Shown here: in pieces, positions 12,576-27,500 of the stretch
Numbering within the stretch: position 1 is the stretch's first letter
Layout: every line of letters begins with the position of its first letter
Assembly (NCBI GenBank): GCA_030549495.1
Contig: JAUIRK010000473.1
Location: 1-64,000, forward strand
DNA length: 64,000 nt
Direction: 5' to 3'
Source: Nectonema munidae
Lineage: Eukaryota; Nematomorpha; Nectonematoida; Nectonematidae
Notes under the pieces: model-generated
Databases searched by the model: none
Told to the model about the DNA's origin: nothing
What the model saw: only the letters and a program-made list of their open reading frames with translations
Program-made: the position numbers and the translations under genes

Positions 12576-15500
12576 GTAGGCTATGATATAAAAGTATACT
12601 TTTTTCTGATTTGAGTAATCTCGTTATTTTTCAGCCTCAGAATCCAGACATTTCTCCTTCTATCCCTCTTAGTAAAAGTGAAGATTCTATGAAGATATCT
12701 ATTTTAGAGTATCAAAAAGTTGGAGAAGGCATCTTCTCCGCCTATGTTGTTTATAAAGTTTTAACTATCGTAATTTTTACAAGCTATAGTAGTATATAGA
12801 GATCTATTGGGTGTGAAAATTTCTAGATCCTTGGATACGGATTCGGATATGCAAACATATCCCAGCGTATATGAATGTCAGAATTTTGCTATTTAGATTT
12901 ACGTAAAAATTGTTTTGAATGTTATAGTATTTAAATTCATCAATTTTGTAAAAAAATATAAAGTAGTCTTATAAATTTAGGACTTTAGGCATGCGCTGAA
13001 TGGTGCCTGGTCAAAACGGCCAAAAACCAAAATGGCCAAAAACCGAAACGGCCAAAACCAAAATGGCAAAAAATAAAAAGGTTCAAATGTATACAAACTA
13101 TAATAAATATTAATTAAAACTTTTAAAAAACAAATAAAAGTGTATCACTATAAAATCACGTGTGACTTTATAGTGTATCACTATAAAGTCACACGTCCTA
13201 GAATTCACGCATTCTATATTTTTGAGATGTAGAATCCTACGTCTCGAGCGAAGTGAGAGACAAACACGGACCGTCTAGTATTATAAATAATATTAAAACT
13301 TTGTAAATATGTGATACTTTATTTTTTAAATTAAAAAAAGTTTACATAAAAAACAAACAAAACTGTCAAATATTGTAAAAAGTATTTTTGAAATAGTTAA
13401 AGAGTTTTTCATTCTTTTTGCTCATCTCTGTTCATTGCTTTTAAAAATGTAAAATTTGTAAAACAATTGTGTAATTTATTATTCTTTTGATATTTCTTCT
13501 TGAATGCAAGGATGATGATGAGTAAATATTTTTGTAATCCTGAAATAACTCACGATGTTGATACACTCAAATTTCAAACTAAGGAGATGCTTGTTTTTTT
13601 GATTGATTGGAGCACCTTTTGAGATATCCTACATATGTATGATTGATGATCTCTATAAACAATGAATAGCAAACATTTTATATAATGAAATACTAGCATC
13701 TATTCTCTAACATATGAAAATACTATTAAAATCTTAAAGTACATATTGCAGGCGCCAAGCTCTACTTGTTGTACCTTTTTTACTAGCATTTTTTGGCCGT
13801 TTTGGTTTTTGGCTTTTGGCCGTTTTGACTAGGAACCCGTTGAATACACTCTATTTTAAAGGATTGCTTGAATATTTGGTCTCCCGTGGTATTTCCAGAC
13901 CACTAATTTTGAAAATTGCAACAAAAAATTTCGCCCCCCCCCCCCCCAATAATTTTGAGGATGTGCGCCCCTGGTTGCTGAGTCTTAGATTTGAAAGGGA
14001 TAGAAGCCAGAGTTGGTATCTAATAATAAAATGTTGGAATCTTGATTTGTAATATTAAAAAATTTTTTATACATATTTCGGGCGGTTGTCCCCTAAATAT
14101 GTCACTAACAAAGGTCATTTATTGGGCTTTAACTCCACTCCCCCGTCTTTTTCTCAAAGAGTAATCAATTTTATATAGTTTGTTTAAATATTCTTAGATG
14201 ATCAATGTTAACGTTTTGAAAAAATGACCTCTCTCCTTAAATTTTTTTTTTAATTTCTCAGAACTTTTAAAAAAGTTAAAGCAAATAAGCAATGCTGCAC
14301 AGTCTGTGGAGTCGGAGTCATGATCTGTATCTAATAAAATTTAGGATTCGATTTTTTGTGTATTGAAAAATAATTTTTAAGCATTTTAAATAATGAACAA
14401 AATAAGTTTATTTTTCGTAGGCATATGGAGTCAGTAGTGGACCTTCCCTACTCCAATTTTGAAGTAAGAGTTGTCTTTGAATATTTTCATTTTTATTTGG
14501 AGTCGGTGTCAGATTTTTTTAAGTATTTGAATTTGTAGTCAAATACCTTCTCTTCGACTCCTCAACCCTGCAAATAAGTACCAGTACGTTAAAATTTAAT
14601 TGGAAAATGGGAAATTTATATAATTTTTTAACAACGATGAGATGACACTGTCCTCCAAAACTGAAAATAAGTTAGCGACTCAATAAAAGCGTTTATAGGT
14701 GTGTTGACTACAAAAAAGCTTTCCTTTTTTGCAAGAATAAGTCGCCACTTGAAAAAATATTCATCGTATAGAATTTTATTTCATTCACTAATGTAGTTTC
14801 ACTGTGCCTTCAATGAAGAAATAAATTTAGTTCTTTTATATATATTTGAATTCGTAGAGAAAATAGTTGTTCGTTATTTGGAGCGATCGACAGATGCAAT
14901 CAAATAAGATTGAGCATTCTTACAAATTAAAAATAATAAAATCCATTCAACATGAGCAGTTTTCTTGGTTTTGAATCACGACACTCTTTGTTTTGGGATT
15001 AGGTTCAGCTGCATTCGGTTTAAACGTATTTTTAGATTGACTGGTGAATCCGAACTACTTTTAGGCAGCTCTGTTTTATGCAATTAAGCTATACAAGTGT
15101 TTTCTTGTTTAACCCATTTGATCCCAGAAGCAACAGACACCATTAAGTAATTTGATATAAAACAGGATAAAAACTGTGCATGAAATGCGACGATTTCATT
15201 TGCTAGCTCACTAACCTCTTTCAAATTAAAATTGATGATTTTATTTTTGTTTGAAGACCAAGAATCCTCAATTCAAGTCAGACGAGATCATTGTTTTGCG
15301 ACGCTTCAGCGACTTTCTAGGCTTGCACGAAAAGTTGGAGTCGAAGTATCTCTCCTCTGGGCGCATCGTTCCTCCCCCTCCTGAGAAGAATATTGTTGGT
15401 ATTTCACTTGCTCCGTGCCGTATTCCCTCTTTTCAAATTTTTATCCTTTATGATAGGCATGACCAAAATCAAAATATCTAAAGATCCTTTTTCAGATGAA

Positions 15501-18500
15501 TTTATTAAGCATAGAAAGCATGCTCTTGAAAGGTAACAATTTCTCTTTTCCACATTTTGCATACTTCCACCCTTCTCTATCTTCCTTCCAAAAAATTTAT
15601 AGAGGGAAAAGTAGTTATGTAGTTTAGTCTTTTTAATCAAAAAATCATATATTTGTATGTATAGCGAGGGGTAGACATGGTTAATTTTTTTAAAGTACAG
15701 AGTAATTCGAGATAACAGGATTTAGAACCCAAATGTTGCAAATTGTTTGGTTGCCGAAATGACAGGTATTTACGATCAAGTGCTGTTGACTCTTTATTGA
15801 TCTTGTGCATCCTTTGCACTTTAAAAGAAGTTCCTATTCTCTACTAGCATTATCTCCCAACAACAATTTGTGTTCCACTTTCGACACTACGCTCATATGA
15901 AGTAACAATTGATACATTATTGTGCAGTCTTTGGTTTGCCTGCATATCTTTGTGTTGGATTCAGTGCGTATCTTAAAATGACTAGTTAATTTACGAGGAA
16001 AATTTGTATATGCTCCTCGGTTAGGAGGATGTGCTTTCCTCTATGTTCCAAACTCCCTTTTTGGAGTTAGTCCCTCCAACTAATATCATTCCAAGAGGGG
16101 CGAAATGCTTTGTCGCTCCTATAATAATTTGTTCCTAGCACAGAGTTTTAACTCATTTCTTTTTTTATTTTTCTCCTTCACTATCGTAGTAAGTATCAAC
16201 GCCTTCAACATGACAATACTTGCATCTTTAAGACATTTTAGAATATATTTTTTATATAGCTTATATAAAAAATGAACACACATTGATCGAAAATTTTTGA
16301 GTTAAAATGGCAAAAAATGCCCCCAAAAATTGAAACCATAACCTGCTCTAAGCTGTATTTATGCCAGGCTTTCATAATACAAGGTCCTAGTTTCCAATCC
16401 AGTATCAAATTATTACACATATCTCCATACAAGCAGTGGACGTTGTGATTTCTCGATGAATAGACACACAATACCTTTACCCTAAATTAAAGAGGTTTAT
16501 CACATAAGTTAGATTCGCTAAAATTTGAAACTTTGCCTTCAATATGTTATTTTAGGCCTTCTTGATATTATTTCGGGATAAATTTTGATTTTAAATTACC
16601 CTTCTTAAATATTCAGTACATATATTTTAGGAATTAATTAGATTCTTTGAGCATTCCCCTTACGAACGAATTCTTCAGCTTTAAAAATTATATAATGCAA
16701 TATCTTCATTTCTTATCATCCTTAAAACCATTTAGTATTATTGAATTTTGACTTTCAACTTTCATTAAATTTATTTATTTCCATGTCTTTTGCTTCATTT
16801 TAAACTCTTTTCCCATTTAAAGATTTCTCAATCGTTTAGCTTCCAATGAACTTTTTTGCCATGATCCCGATTTTATAGCTTTCTTGCAAACAGACGGGGA
16901 ATTGCCCAAGTCGACACAAACTGCCATGCTCAGCACAAATTCTGTCTTCAAAATCCTGAATCAGATTGGAGACAAAGCTAATAAAATGAGCTACAAAATG
17001 GAAGATTCGGACCAGGTATTCTGCGCATGCATGCATGCATATAACCTTCACACACGAGTTACGTCTTATCAATAAAACCAAGTATTAAAAAACGCGGATG
17101 TACTGATTCCAAGCGATGCCTCCTTGTTTTACTTTTACTTGTTGATATCGATTCTTTAAAATTGAAAATATAAGACTGATAATAATAGATTCAGTTTTTA
17201 ATAGTTAAAATTGGTGATGGCATGAGCAGCCATCCTAAGAGTCGTATTTTTCAACTATCAGAATCGAAATCACATCGGGAAAATTTACTCCCCTTTGAAA
17301 TTATTTTATTCCAATTCTTCGAACTGGATATGGTTCCATCTGAAAGCGGGGTGTCTACCAACCTTGAAAACCTTAAAAACCTCTTGAATTCAAAGACCCC
17401 TCTTAAAAACCTCTTAAATTTTACTGATGTCAAAGAACTGATGTTAGAAAAAAAACTGATAAATAAAATGTTAATATCAAAAATGACAGTGTTTTTCAAT
17501 GGTGCTTTATGGCCACTTGAATTTTTTGTTATTCCCCACCCCCCTCCCCTCTTCCTCATCCCGGAGTCCCCCAATGCCATAAATCATAAAACCTCGTTTT
17601 TCTAATCTTATGAATCGCCACTTTGCTTTTATTGCCTCATCCGCTTTCCAGTCTTTACTAATGAAAAAGAAGACTCGTTATACTGATGTATAGAAAATTT
17701 CCCTCACTTAAGTTTGCCTTGTATTTTGTTGTACTAGTTATCTGAAGTTTAACTCTCCATGATAAAACTTGAATTGTTGCCGAAAAATGAATTGGTATTG
17801 TAAAAAGGAACGTTTCATGAAATAGAGAAGAATATTCACTCCTTCATCATTCATCATTCAATTAACATAATGTTGCATCATAATAATGTTCCAACAAAAA
17901 CTGCAGAAAATTAATGTTTTTTGGAATCAAATTTTTAAACTTATCGATGAAGATAGTGAAGAACTTAAAAAAGTTGTGTGTATCGTTCTCACTCTTTTCC
18001 ATGGTAATGCTTCTGTAGAAAGATCATTTTTGATTAATAAAGAATGTTTATCTGAAAATGTTTATGAAAGCACTTTGGTAGGACGAAGAAGAGTCTATGA
18101 TCATCTTCAAGCAGTTGAGGGTATTCAAAATACAATAATAGATAAAAAATTGATATTAAGTGTTGGTAATGCGAAAGCTTTGTATAAAGATGCATTAGAT
18201 AAAAAGCAAATCGAAGTAAACGCCGAAAAGTTTAGAAAAGAAATAAAGAGAAAAATGGAGATGGATTTGAAAGAGCTTGAAGAAAAAAGAAAGAAAATTT
18301 TAAGAGATGGTACAGATGAAATTACAAAAATTGATCAAGAAGCGAAACTAATAAAAAGCAATCTTTCACAAAGTTAAAACGCTTACTTTTAAATATATGC
18401 TCTCTTTTTCATAAAATAAAAAGTTTGAACTTATAACTTCATATAATCGATAAAAATGAAATAATATTGTAAACCTTGAAAATTTTCATATTACTCTTAA

Positions 18501-21500
18501 AAACCTCTTGAATTTCATTTTTGAAATTTGGTAGACATCCTGTGAAAGGTTGAAAAACATCTCTAATGAGTCTATAAAATCTTAAACGATCACACCTTTA
18601 CTCCGAATTTTGCCGAACGTTAAATTAACAAACTTACTTTACAGTTTATACTCTAATTTTGAATATTTAGTCAATTTATAAAAAATAAATCATGAGCTAT
18701 ATTTAACAGTCACAATGGGAAATATAAATTACATTATTTTTATTTCCTATTGTAACGCTAAACTTTGAAAATGGCCGATTTGCCCTAACTTTTGTTTACA
18801 TTTCTTCAAAAAGTGTCCTTTTTTAACATTTATTCTATTTTCTAGGTAAATTTTTTAAATCAAGAAGAATCGAAATTAGCCTTTTTTCATAATGGGCATC
18901 ATAATCAGAATTGTACCAAAATTTTGATATCCCTTCATCACAGTTAAAACTTAAAAAGTTTAAAAACTTTTTTTGTCACATAAAATATATTTTATGGTGA
19001 ATCCACTTAATATCTCTTAAAAGCTTTAGCTTTCTTTTACCCATTTAAGACCAAGCAAAGCAGACGATATCTAAAAAACGCAGACGATTTATATTCAAAG
19101 TCATTGAAAAAAGCAGACGAAGATGAAATTACTTATGTTCCAAAATAGGAACATTGGTCGTAAATGGGTTAAGAAATCTTAATATAATTAAAAGGCAATA
19201 GAAATAGTTCACAGTGTTTATTCAAAAATTTTATAAAATAAATTTGCGACCATTTTGGTGATCAACACATCCTAACCAACTGCAGGGGAAGGGTGGCGGT
19301 TTTCTTTGATTGGAGGAAAATGTGTAAGCAAAAACTTTACCCAAGGAAATAGAAGGAGATGAATGTATAATATGAAGTCGTGTGGATATGTTACTTATAT
19401 GATTGACATGCGTGTGTACAAATTATATTACATCATAGCAAAGTGTATACTGTTATATATATCTTACAGTGTTTCTCTCGAATATAGACTGTGTACTATT
19501 TTTTATATTACCTTTTATATATATTGCACGTCTTTTCAATGACTCTGCGCGCACTTCATCTATTTATTATTTTATTAAAAATATTAAATAAATCGAAAAA
19601 TAAGCAAAACTCAAAAATGTTGTTTAGCTTAAACCTGTTTCTAATTTAACCCATTTACGGCCACTGTTCCTATTTTGGAACATAAGTAATTTCATCTTCG
19701 TCTGCTTTTTTCAATGACTTTGAATATAAATCGTCTGCGTTTTTTAGATATCGTCTGCTTTGCTTGGCCTTAAATGGGTTAAATCAATAAAGCACCTTTA
19801 AAAACTAAATTAATTAAATAAAAATTAGCTCAATAACTAGAAATTTTTTTCCAAATATCATGTTTCTCCTTACACCTGGCATGTTTTTCTTTACCTCACA
19901 TACTTTGCGTCCTTTTCTCGGTATTTATTTTGTAGTTTTTCTTATTGATTAAAACTTCTTGGGCAAAAGCCTTTCTCTCAGTGTTTCCCTTATCTTTTTA
20001 TTTATGAATGAATTTGTAAAAAATGTCCAGGGGTCTTACTTACTTGTTCGAATAACTGTTTCCCATCCAACTCTCCTGGTTACTCATTTTATATTTAGCT
20101 GTATTGGTTATGTGATAGGAAATTTAAAATAAAAGTAATCCCCTTATCTTTTTTACGAATAAAAAATTTATTCTTTGGTAGCAAAACATATGATTTAGTC
20201 AATGAAAAATGATCCACTAAAATGGTGGCTTCATGCCGATAATAATTGAACATAACAAAACTCTTTAGTTCCAAAGGGTTTTTGTACTTTGGCATATACA
20301 TTATTACTCCCTGCTCAATTGCTGATCTTGGAAGATCTTTTTCCAAATTTCCACACATATGGAACATCCCAATAAACTGCCTTTCCACAGTAAAAACAAC
20401 AACCAGTTTTTAAATTTTGATTAAATAATAATTGTTCAATAAATTTGTTAATACTTTTTTTCAACCTTTAACAATATTTTTAACATTTTTTTGTTCAAAA
20501 CCTTTTTGTTATATTTTGTATTTGATAATATATAAACACAAATATATGAAGCCTTCACATTGAAGTCAAATATCATTCGTAAATTTATATCATTTATCAT
20601 TATAAATTATTGCCTAATTTAACCCGCGCTTTTCCCAACTCTGCCTATATTGCATTTTTTTTTCAGTGGTTCGAGGATATAACTATCCAGATTGAAAGCC
20701 TAAACACTCAAATGAAGAAGCTCTATGCAAGCGTGGAAGCTCTTGCACACCATCGCAAAGGTATATCACTCTTATTCACCGCCATTACTTCTTTCTTGTT
20801 TTAGAACATTAAAGTTAACAAAATTTCTTCCCAATAATAATTCATTCCTTTTATCAGCATTGTTCAGTGATGTGATCATCAGCTTTTCCACTTCATCATA
20901 TTTGTCACAGGCATCTTGGGTTAAGCATTGTTTCAATGTAATTTTAAATATTATGTTCACTGCCTTAACTAATCTTGTATTTTAAAATGCGAAAATCAAA
21001 TATCTCATAATGTTCTAAAATATTTTCTTCGCCTCTACATTGATTTGACTTGCAGTGAGAAATTGTTCTCATATATTTCTCGTTATTCATGGCGGATCTA
21101 TTCCTATTTAGAGATTTTTTTTATGATTAGTATTTTTTGTCATTTTTCTTTCCTCTTGTTGAATAGCTGTCTTCTTTTTTTCTGTCTTCTAATGTCTTTT
21201 TGCATATGATTAACCAAGATAGCATATATAAGAACTTTAATTTACTCATTTTTAATTATAACTTTTTAAAATTTAGTATATAATTGTTGTAGCAAAATAA
21301 TAAAATGATCGATTCTGACTATTCGTTTTTTAGTGCACATTTATCTATCCTTACTTCCATACATATAGTTCTTTTTTGGTTGTCATTTTTGAATGAAATG
21401 ACTTGTAAATTGTTTTTTGCTAGAACTTTGTCAAAATACAGCAGCCTTTGCGAAGAGTGCTGCCATGCTCGGTAATATAGAAGAGCACACAGGCTTATCT

Positions 21501-24500
21501 CGTGTTTTGAGTCAATTGGCGGAATTGGAAGAAAAGATGGTCCAGGATTTTGCTCTGGGTGGAGTAGCTGATGCAGATTATTACATACTCTGTGAAACAA
21601 TAAAAGACTATCTGGGTAAGCGATTTTATAATAATAATCTTAGCTAGACACGACATTCAGAAGTTGTGTCCAGGAAAATTATTTCTAAAAGACACTTAAT
21701 GTAAGTGAATTTTAATGTTAACGTTTTGATTGCAGTTAGTTTTTTATTTTTTAAAAAAATTGACCCTAAAAATTTCCAAATTATTCACTTAAAAATTTAC
21801 CTAAAAGAAAAAAAATATTTTAAAATGAAAATTTTAGATATTAGTAGTTTATAATTTTATTAAAAAAACTAAGAAAATAGGTATTTTTTATTGAAAAATG
21901 AATTGATATAAAATTTGTTCAATTTTTAATGTAAATTGTAAAAATATTTTGTTAAGATAAGAAGAATTATATTAAAATATAAATTAGCTCGTGGGAAACA
22001 AAGTAAAATATCCTATTTTTGTCAAAAGCTTTTATTTTGATAATGATCTAGATTCTACATAATTTCAGACTTAAGATACTTGCTTTTATTTTTAATATAC
22101 TTCCTTCTTGAATAATTTTTTAACACGTTTGCCACTTAAAACATCGAGGCTTAGAGCGTATCTTACGAATTTAAATATTTTAAGGCTCGGGTTTTGAAAA
22201 CGAATCATCTACTATCCTTTTTAAATGAGTTTTTTTAATATTTATTCAAAGCAGGATATTTTATTTTATGGGACAATGGTGCCCAATCGAGCTTGAAAGG
22301 ATTGAAAGAAACTTCAAAAATGCCATATAAATAATTTAGGGAGAAAGAATTTCAAAAAAAATTAATAAAATATTGACCTATAAAAATTTTAAAATTAAAA
22401 AAGGAATGTGTTTTAAATATATTAGTTATTGAACCAATCATAAAAGGCTAATTGAAAAAATTGGCTTTATTGACTTTAATATCCCTGGTCATAGTGCCAC
22501 TTGTGTATCTTGATTTAACTTGTTAAGTAGTGTATACACTTTTAACGCGATTACAGGTTTGTTTTAGTCATGTATCCACCAAGTGCCTGAGATTGATTAA
22601 GTTGATAATAATCAATTATGTTAGAATGTAATAAATATTTTTACTCTGTGATGCTATATTTAAATTGACATTTTCGTTAATCCAATCAAATTGCAAATAT
22701 GACTCCTTGCATAACAAAGCTTAAGCAAACTAAATAAAATGGTAAAATTAGTAAAATGTGATCATTTCAATATATATACTACACATTTCATTTCAATAAT
22801 ATATTATTAATTTTGGATCTCTTTTCAAACAAAGGAAACATCCTTTCTTTTATTCCAATTATAAAACATATGTGTGGTCTCTAGAAGCCGTTGCTTTATT
22901 TACTCAACTTTTACTTGCTTATATTCATCGTATTTTATAAGTAAGTCAATATAAATTCGTTATTTGCATTCATCTCAATCTACATATACTAGTTTAAAGT
23001 TTAGCCAAGTTTTTTCCTATATCATTTTAGTTTTACGAAATCATAATATTATTTTTATTTATAAAGCTTTTTTTTACCTCAATTAATTTTACCTTTTTTT
23101 ATTTTATCTTTTTTATTTGAAATGTCTTAAGAAAAAAAGAACTATTCGGATTAATATATTCAGTATTCCTTCGCTATATCACAAGGAGATAAGGAAAACA
23201 ACTCTTTCAGTGTATCATATGTCATGCGATTTTTGGGAATTACTCTTTAATGCCATCTCTTTGCAGCGACATAGATCACGGAGCATTCAAAAAAAGCTGA
23301 ATGCCTGCGGCGCTAGAATAAGCAAAAATGAGATTTTCTTCTGGTGTAAGAGAATAAAATATAAACACACTACATATAAATATACACTCAACCATTTACT
23401 TTGAAAGCAGTTTTAGAAGTCCTAAATTTACATTCATGACAGAAAAAATGATGACTGAGAATTAACAGCTTTAATATTTTTTAATTGCTATGAAGTTCTC
23501 TTAAAGTTTTCTACAAATTGGTTGTTTGAAGCGCCATCTATACATAAGCCACCTTAGTGGCCTGAGTAAGGTTGGTAGTTGCTGAATTCGATAGCTCAAA
23601 GTCTTGGGTTTGATCAAGCCTGCTTTCCTCATAGTTCGATACAAGCTGTGTAGTTGTACATTTTTGATGAAAACAGCCCACAGTGAAGTGAGGTTCAAAA
23701 ACACATTTTACGCCCGCATCTTCTTGATGACGCCAGTCCTCCTCTTTTCAAACTCTGGACTTGGGACGAGACTATGGTGCGGAGTCTTATTCTTTTTAGA
23801 TATTGAAAAGGCCCTTTGACACCATCGATTGGAATGTTGTGTATGATTGTATGGAAAAAAGAAAAGTACCAAGGAAAATTATAAATACATGGTGTATCAA
23901 CCAAGACCTTTTGACACACAATGTTTATCGCTAATATTGAGTAATGGCTTTCACTGTTTAAGAATAGTCAATTTCCTACTTTTACGTACATCTACTTTTT
24001 AAAATTTTATTATTTTCTGCCTTCTTTTATTTTATTAAAGGAAATAGGATGCTGTTCTCAACAACCTGAATGAGTGTATTAATAACGTTAAACATCGCCT
24101 CTTACTTTATAATAAATTGGGTATTTTTATTTCATAATTGATATAAGCCATCATTACGCACTTATCCATAATGTTTACTTATGAAGGTAAAGTATTGATT
24201 GAAAGGCAATTGCGGAAGAAAAAGATATCTTTCTTTTTTGACACACCCTGTGTATATATATAGTGGCTGAACGGTTTGGGGGAGACCGAAAAAATGATAG
24301 TAGAAGGAGGACTACACCAAGGGTTTGCCAAAATTCCATTTCTGTTTATTTTGACAATGGATAAAATCAGGGAAATTGTATAAAGTGCAACTCAAAGCTT
24401 TGTTGTTGTTGTTGTTTGCCTCCACGATTTCTCATCCAGGTGTCGACAGATCGATGATGGCCGCATCATTTATCTTGTTTGCCAAGCTGCCCCCACATCA

Positions 24501-27500
24501 CGAGCAATTGGCTTACTGAGATTGGATCGGTCCAGAGGTTAATAGGAGTGAGGGATGTGTGTAAGTGTGTACATGAGAACAGATGTTGAGTGTTGTGTCT
24601 TAGTGTTACATAGGGGGCATATTGGGCTGTGGTGTGTGCCAGAGTGTTCTTTTAAAAAAACTGGTTTTTTTCCCTTTGCTCAGATTTCTTTTCGATTTGG
24701 GTTGTTTCTATTTTAAAATGTATATTAAAAATATATAACTCAAAGCTTTCATCAAAGTCAATTAAATCTTTAGATCAAGTCACACCGATACCTGAAATAC
24801 AGCGTGAGCCTCTTTCTTTTGTAGATGAATTTAATGGCGAACAAATTGAAGAAATTTAAATACATGAAAATCAACAGTTATTGGTTGAAAACTGTTCCAA
24901 CATTCTAACATCGTGGAAAGAAAAATCTCCCTACTTTGCAACACTTTCTGTTGTTGCACATAATGTTATATGTATTATGGCAACAAGTGGTTCTAGCGAG
25001 CCTAGCTTCAGTCTTGCTCGCCATCTTATTTCTGCAAGATCAGATTTAAAAAGCCCAACCGTCGATCATATTTTATTCTTGACATCACTATTTAAAATAA
25101 TTTTGTTTAAATCCTACATCGTAAAAATTTAATGTATAAAAACAGTAGCATTTAAGTTATATTCCTTATCAAAATGAAATACTTATATTTTAAGTTGAGC
25201 GGTTGAGGGTTTAAATTTGAAATTACGAACTTAAAAATTTTAAGTGGGGAGTGATTGCCGGAAAGTGGATAGTTTTTTGTTTGATTTTGTTGAAACTTTG
25301 CAGTCATTTTTCTTGTCAAGTTCCGCATTTTTGAACAAATCATAAGAGGAAAAAAAGTTATTGATAGAATCAAATTTTGTTGCGACAAGCTAAACCCTTG
25401 GTATAATTATTGTCTTGTAGAAATATACTTTTGAGTTTGTTAACTAAAACCTATTATAAATTTAAACACTAATTTTTTACGATAACTAAAATTTTGCTAT
25501 TATTTTGAGTGCAAAATATAGTAAGTTTTAAAGTTTAAAAACTAAATGAAGCCCACGTAAATGCTGTTTATTGAAAAAGAAATTGAGTTTCAAAAACAAA
25601 TGATCAAAAGAAAGTGAAGTGATGTGTATGCTCATCTACTTTACTGAAATAGGAAATTCCAGGTGTCAATGATTGATTGGAAACTCTTTAATTTTCTTTG
25701 TGCTTTGAACTTATAAGGAAAAAAAATTCATAAGATCACCTAAATAATCAAGGCATCTCAACCAAGTCATTGTTTCTTTCCGAGAGAAAAGCTTCTCTTG
25801 GTTTCTTTCCCTGCCCACGTGCGTGTGTATTCACTTTTACAAAATATTAAAATTGATAGGATCACATTTGCAGTCTTATGTGAAGAAGAAAAAATATGCG
25901 TTTTTTGTATCGATTAATGCCCAGTACTTCATATATGATATGTTTACGATATTTATGTGTATTGAAATTCCGCACTTCTTATGCTATAAAGATTATTTTT
26001 AAAAAATTAGTGAAGATTTTCAAGAATTTCAAGATAAATTAGAAAGAATGTATATAAAAAGATAAATTTAACTAATTTTTTCATAAGCACTTATGCATAA
26101 ATTTTGAAATAAACTAATTTTAAATCTTTTATATTGGAATATCATATGGTAAAAATTTGAATTGCTGATATTTAGTAATTTTTAAAGAATTTATAAAAGT
26201 TGCTGTGATTCATATATGAATCACTCGTCACTATACAAAGTAAAGGATTACTATATGAATCACTGTTCAAAAACGGTTATTAGAGGGGCGAAGAAAATAG
26301 TAAAATGAGAAAGCTTTTTTATGAAGAGTGTAAGCGAAAAAAGATTAGGACGACTGAAATGGTGGATGTTAGAATGAGTAAGGAGAAGTATGAAATAGTA
26401 GAATCAGAGATGTAGATGATAAACAAAATTGAAAGAAGGCGATTCATACTTCCGACCCCTAACTTAAAAGGAAATTGAGAAGAAGAAAGAAAAAGTATCG
26501 TAGTTTTAGAATTAAATATCTCACTTCTTTGAAACAGCTAAGGAGTCCAAGAATTTAATCACTTATATACTTTTTTAATGTTGGTTATGCGATAGTTTTG
26601 ATAAACTGAAAATTATTCATGCTTACAAAATTTAGCATAGGCAAATAACTGTTTAATCAATATCATTTTCATTGTATTAATAACATTAGAATAATCTATT
26701 TTTTGTTTAGGACTGATATCTGTTATTCGCCGAATCCTATATGAGAGAATAAAAGCATACCAAAATATTCAACATTCTGAAAGTCAGCTCGCTAAAAAGC
26801 AGGAATCAGACTCCAGCAGTGCCTACTTGAATCGTACGGGAAAAGCCCTTTCCACTAAACCTGAAATCAAAGAAGTATTTCCTTTTCTTCATAAGATTTT
26901 TTTCTAATTCAATAAAAAGTCTTTAAATTAATATAGGGAAGTACCATTGATTGCGCCTTTTATTAACAAGATAACGATGGGTTTAGATTTTTCCTTTGCT
27001 CAGATTTCCCTTCGATTTGGTTTGTTTCTTTTTTAAAATGTATATTAAAAAACTAAAACAAGTAATCTGATAAATTCACCTCTATCGTGAATTGAAATCT
27101 GTATATCGTGTCCAATATAGCACTACACAATGCTTGCTCTACTTCTGCTTATTTGTTAGTAATAGCAATGTGTAGTATGTACTTAAACTAACAGACACTA
27201 CAGAAGTGCCCTTACTTCAACCCTGAGACCAATTCAGATTTCAAATTCTCGCAGAGGTGCATTTGACTTCCTTGAGTTGGCACTTTAGAATCAAGAAGAA
27301 ATAAATTTTTTAATTTATTCACTTATTTATTTATCTTTATCATGTAAATTGAAATTAGTATTTTATAGGAATATTTAAAATTAAAGAAATGAATTTGGAA
27401 ATAATTAATTATATTTGTATAAAGTTCACAAACGCACTGCAACACAAGCCATCTTTCCAGTACCTCACATCGTTTTTCCCTAAAATAAGTGATGCAAAGA

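Noticed and set aside
13816-14052. Open frame spanning the C-run near 13,931
   Set aside because: It starts inside a transposon terminus and crosses a C homopolymer; no protein similarity.
16836-17081. Minus-strand open frame over a Snx1/2 exon
   Set aside because: It is the antisense shadow of the conserved PX-BAR linker exon.
17222-17605. Overlapping plus and minus open frames
   Set aside because: They cross the left boundary of the 17,347-18,542 transposon and read through its terminal repeat, so neither is a gene.
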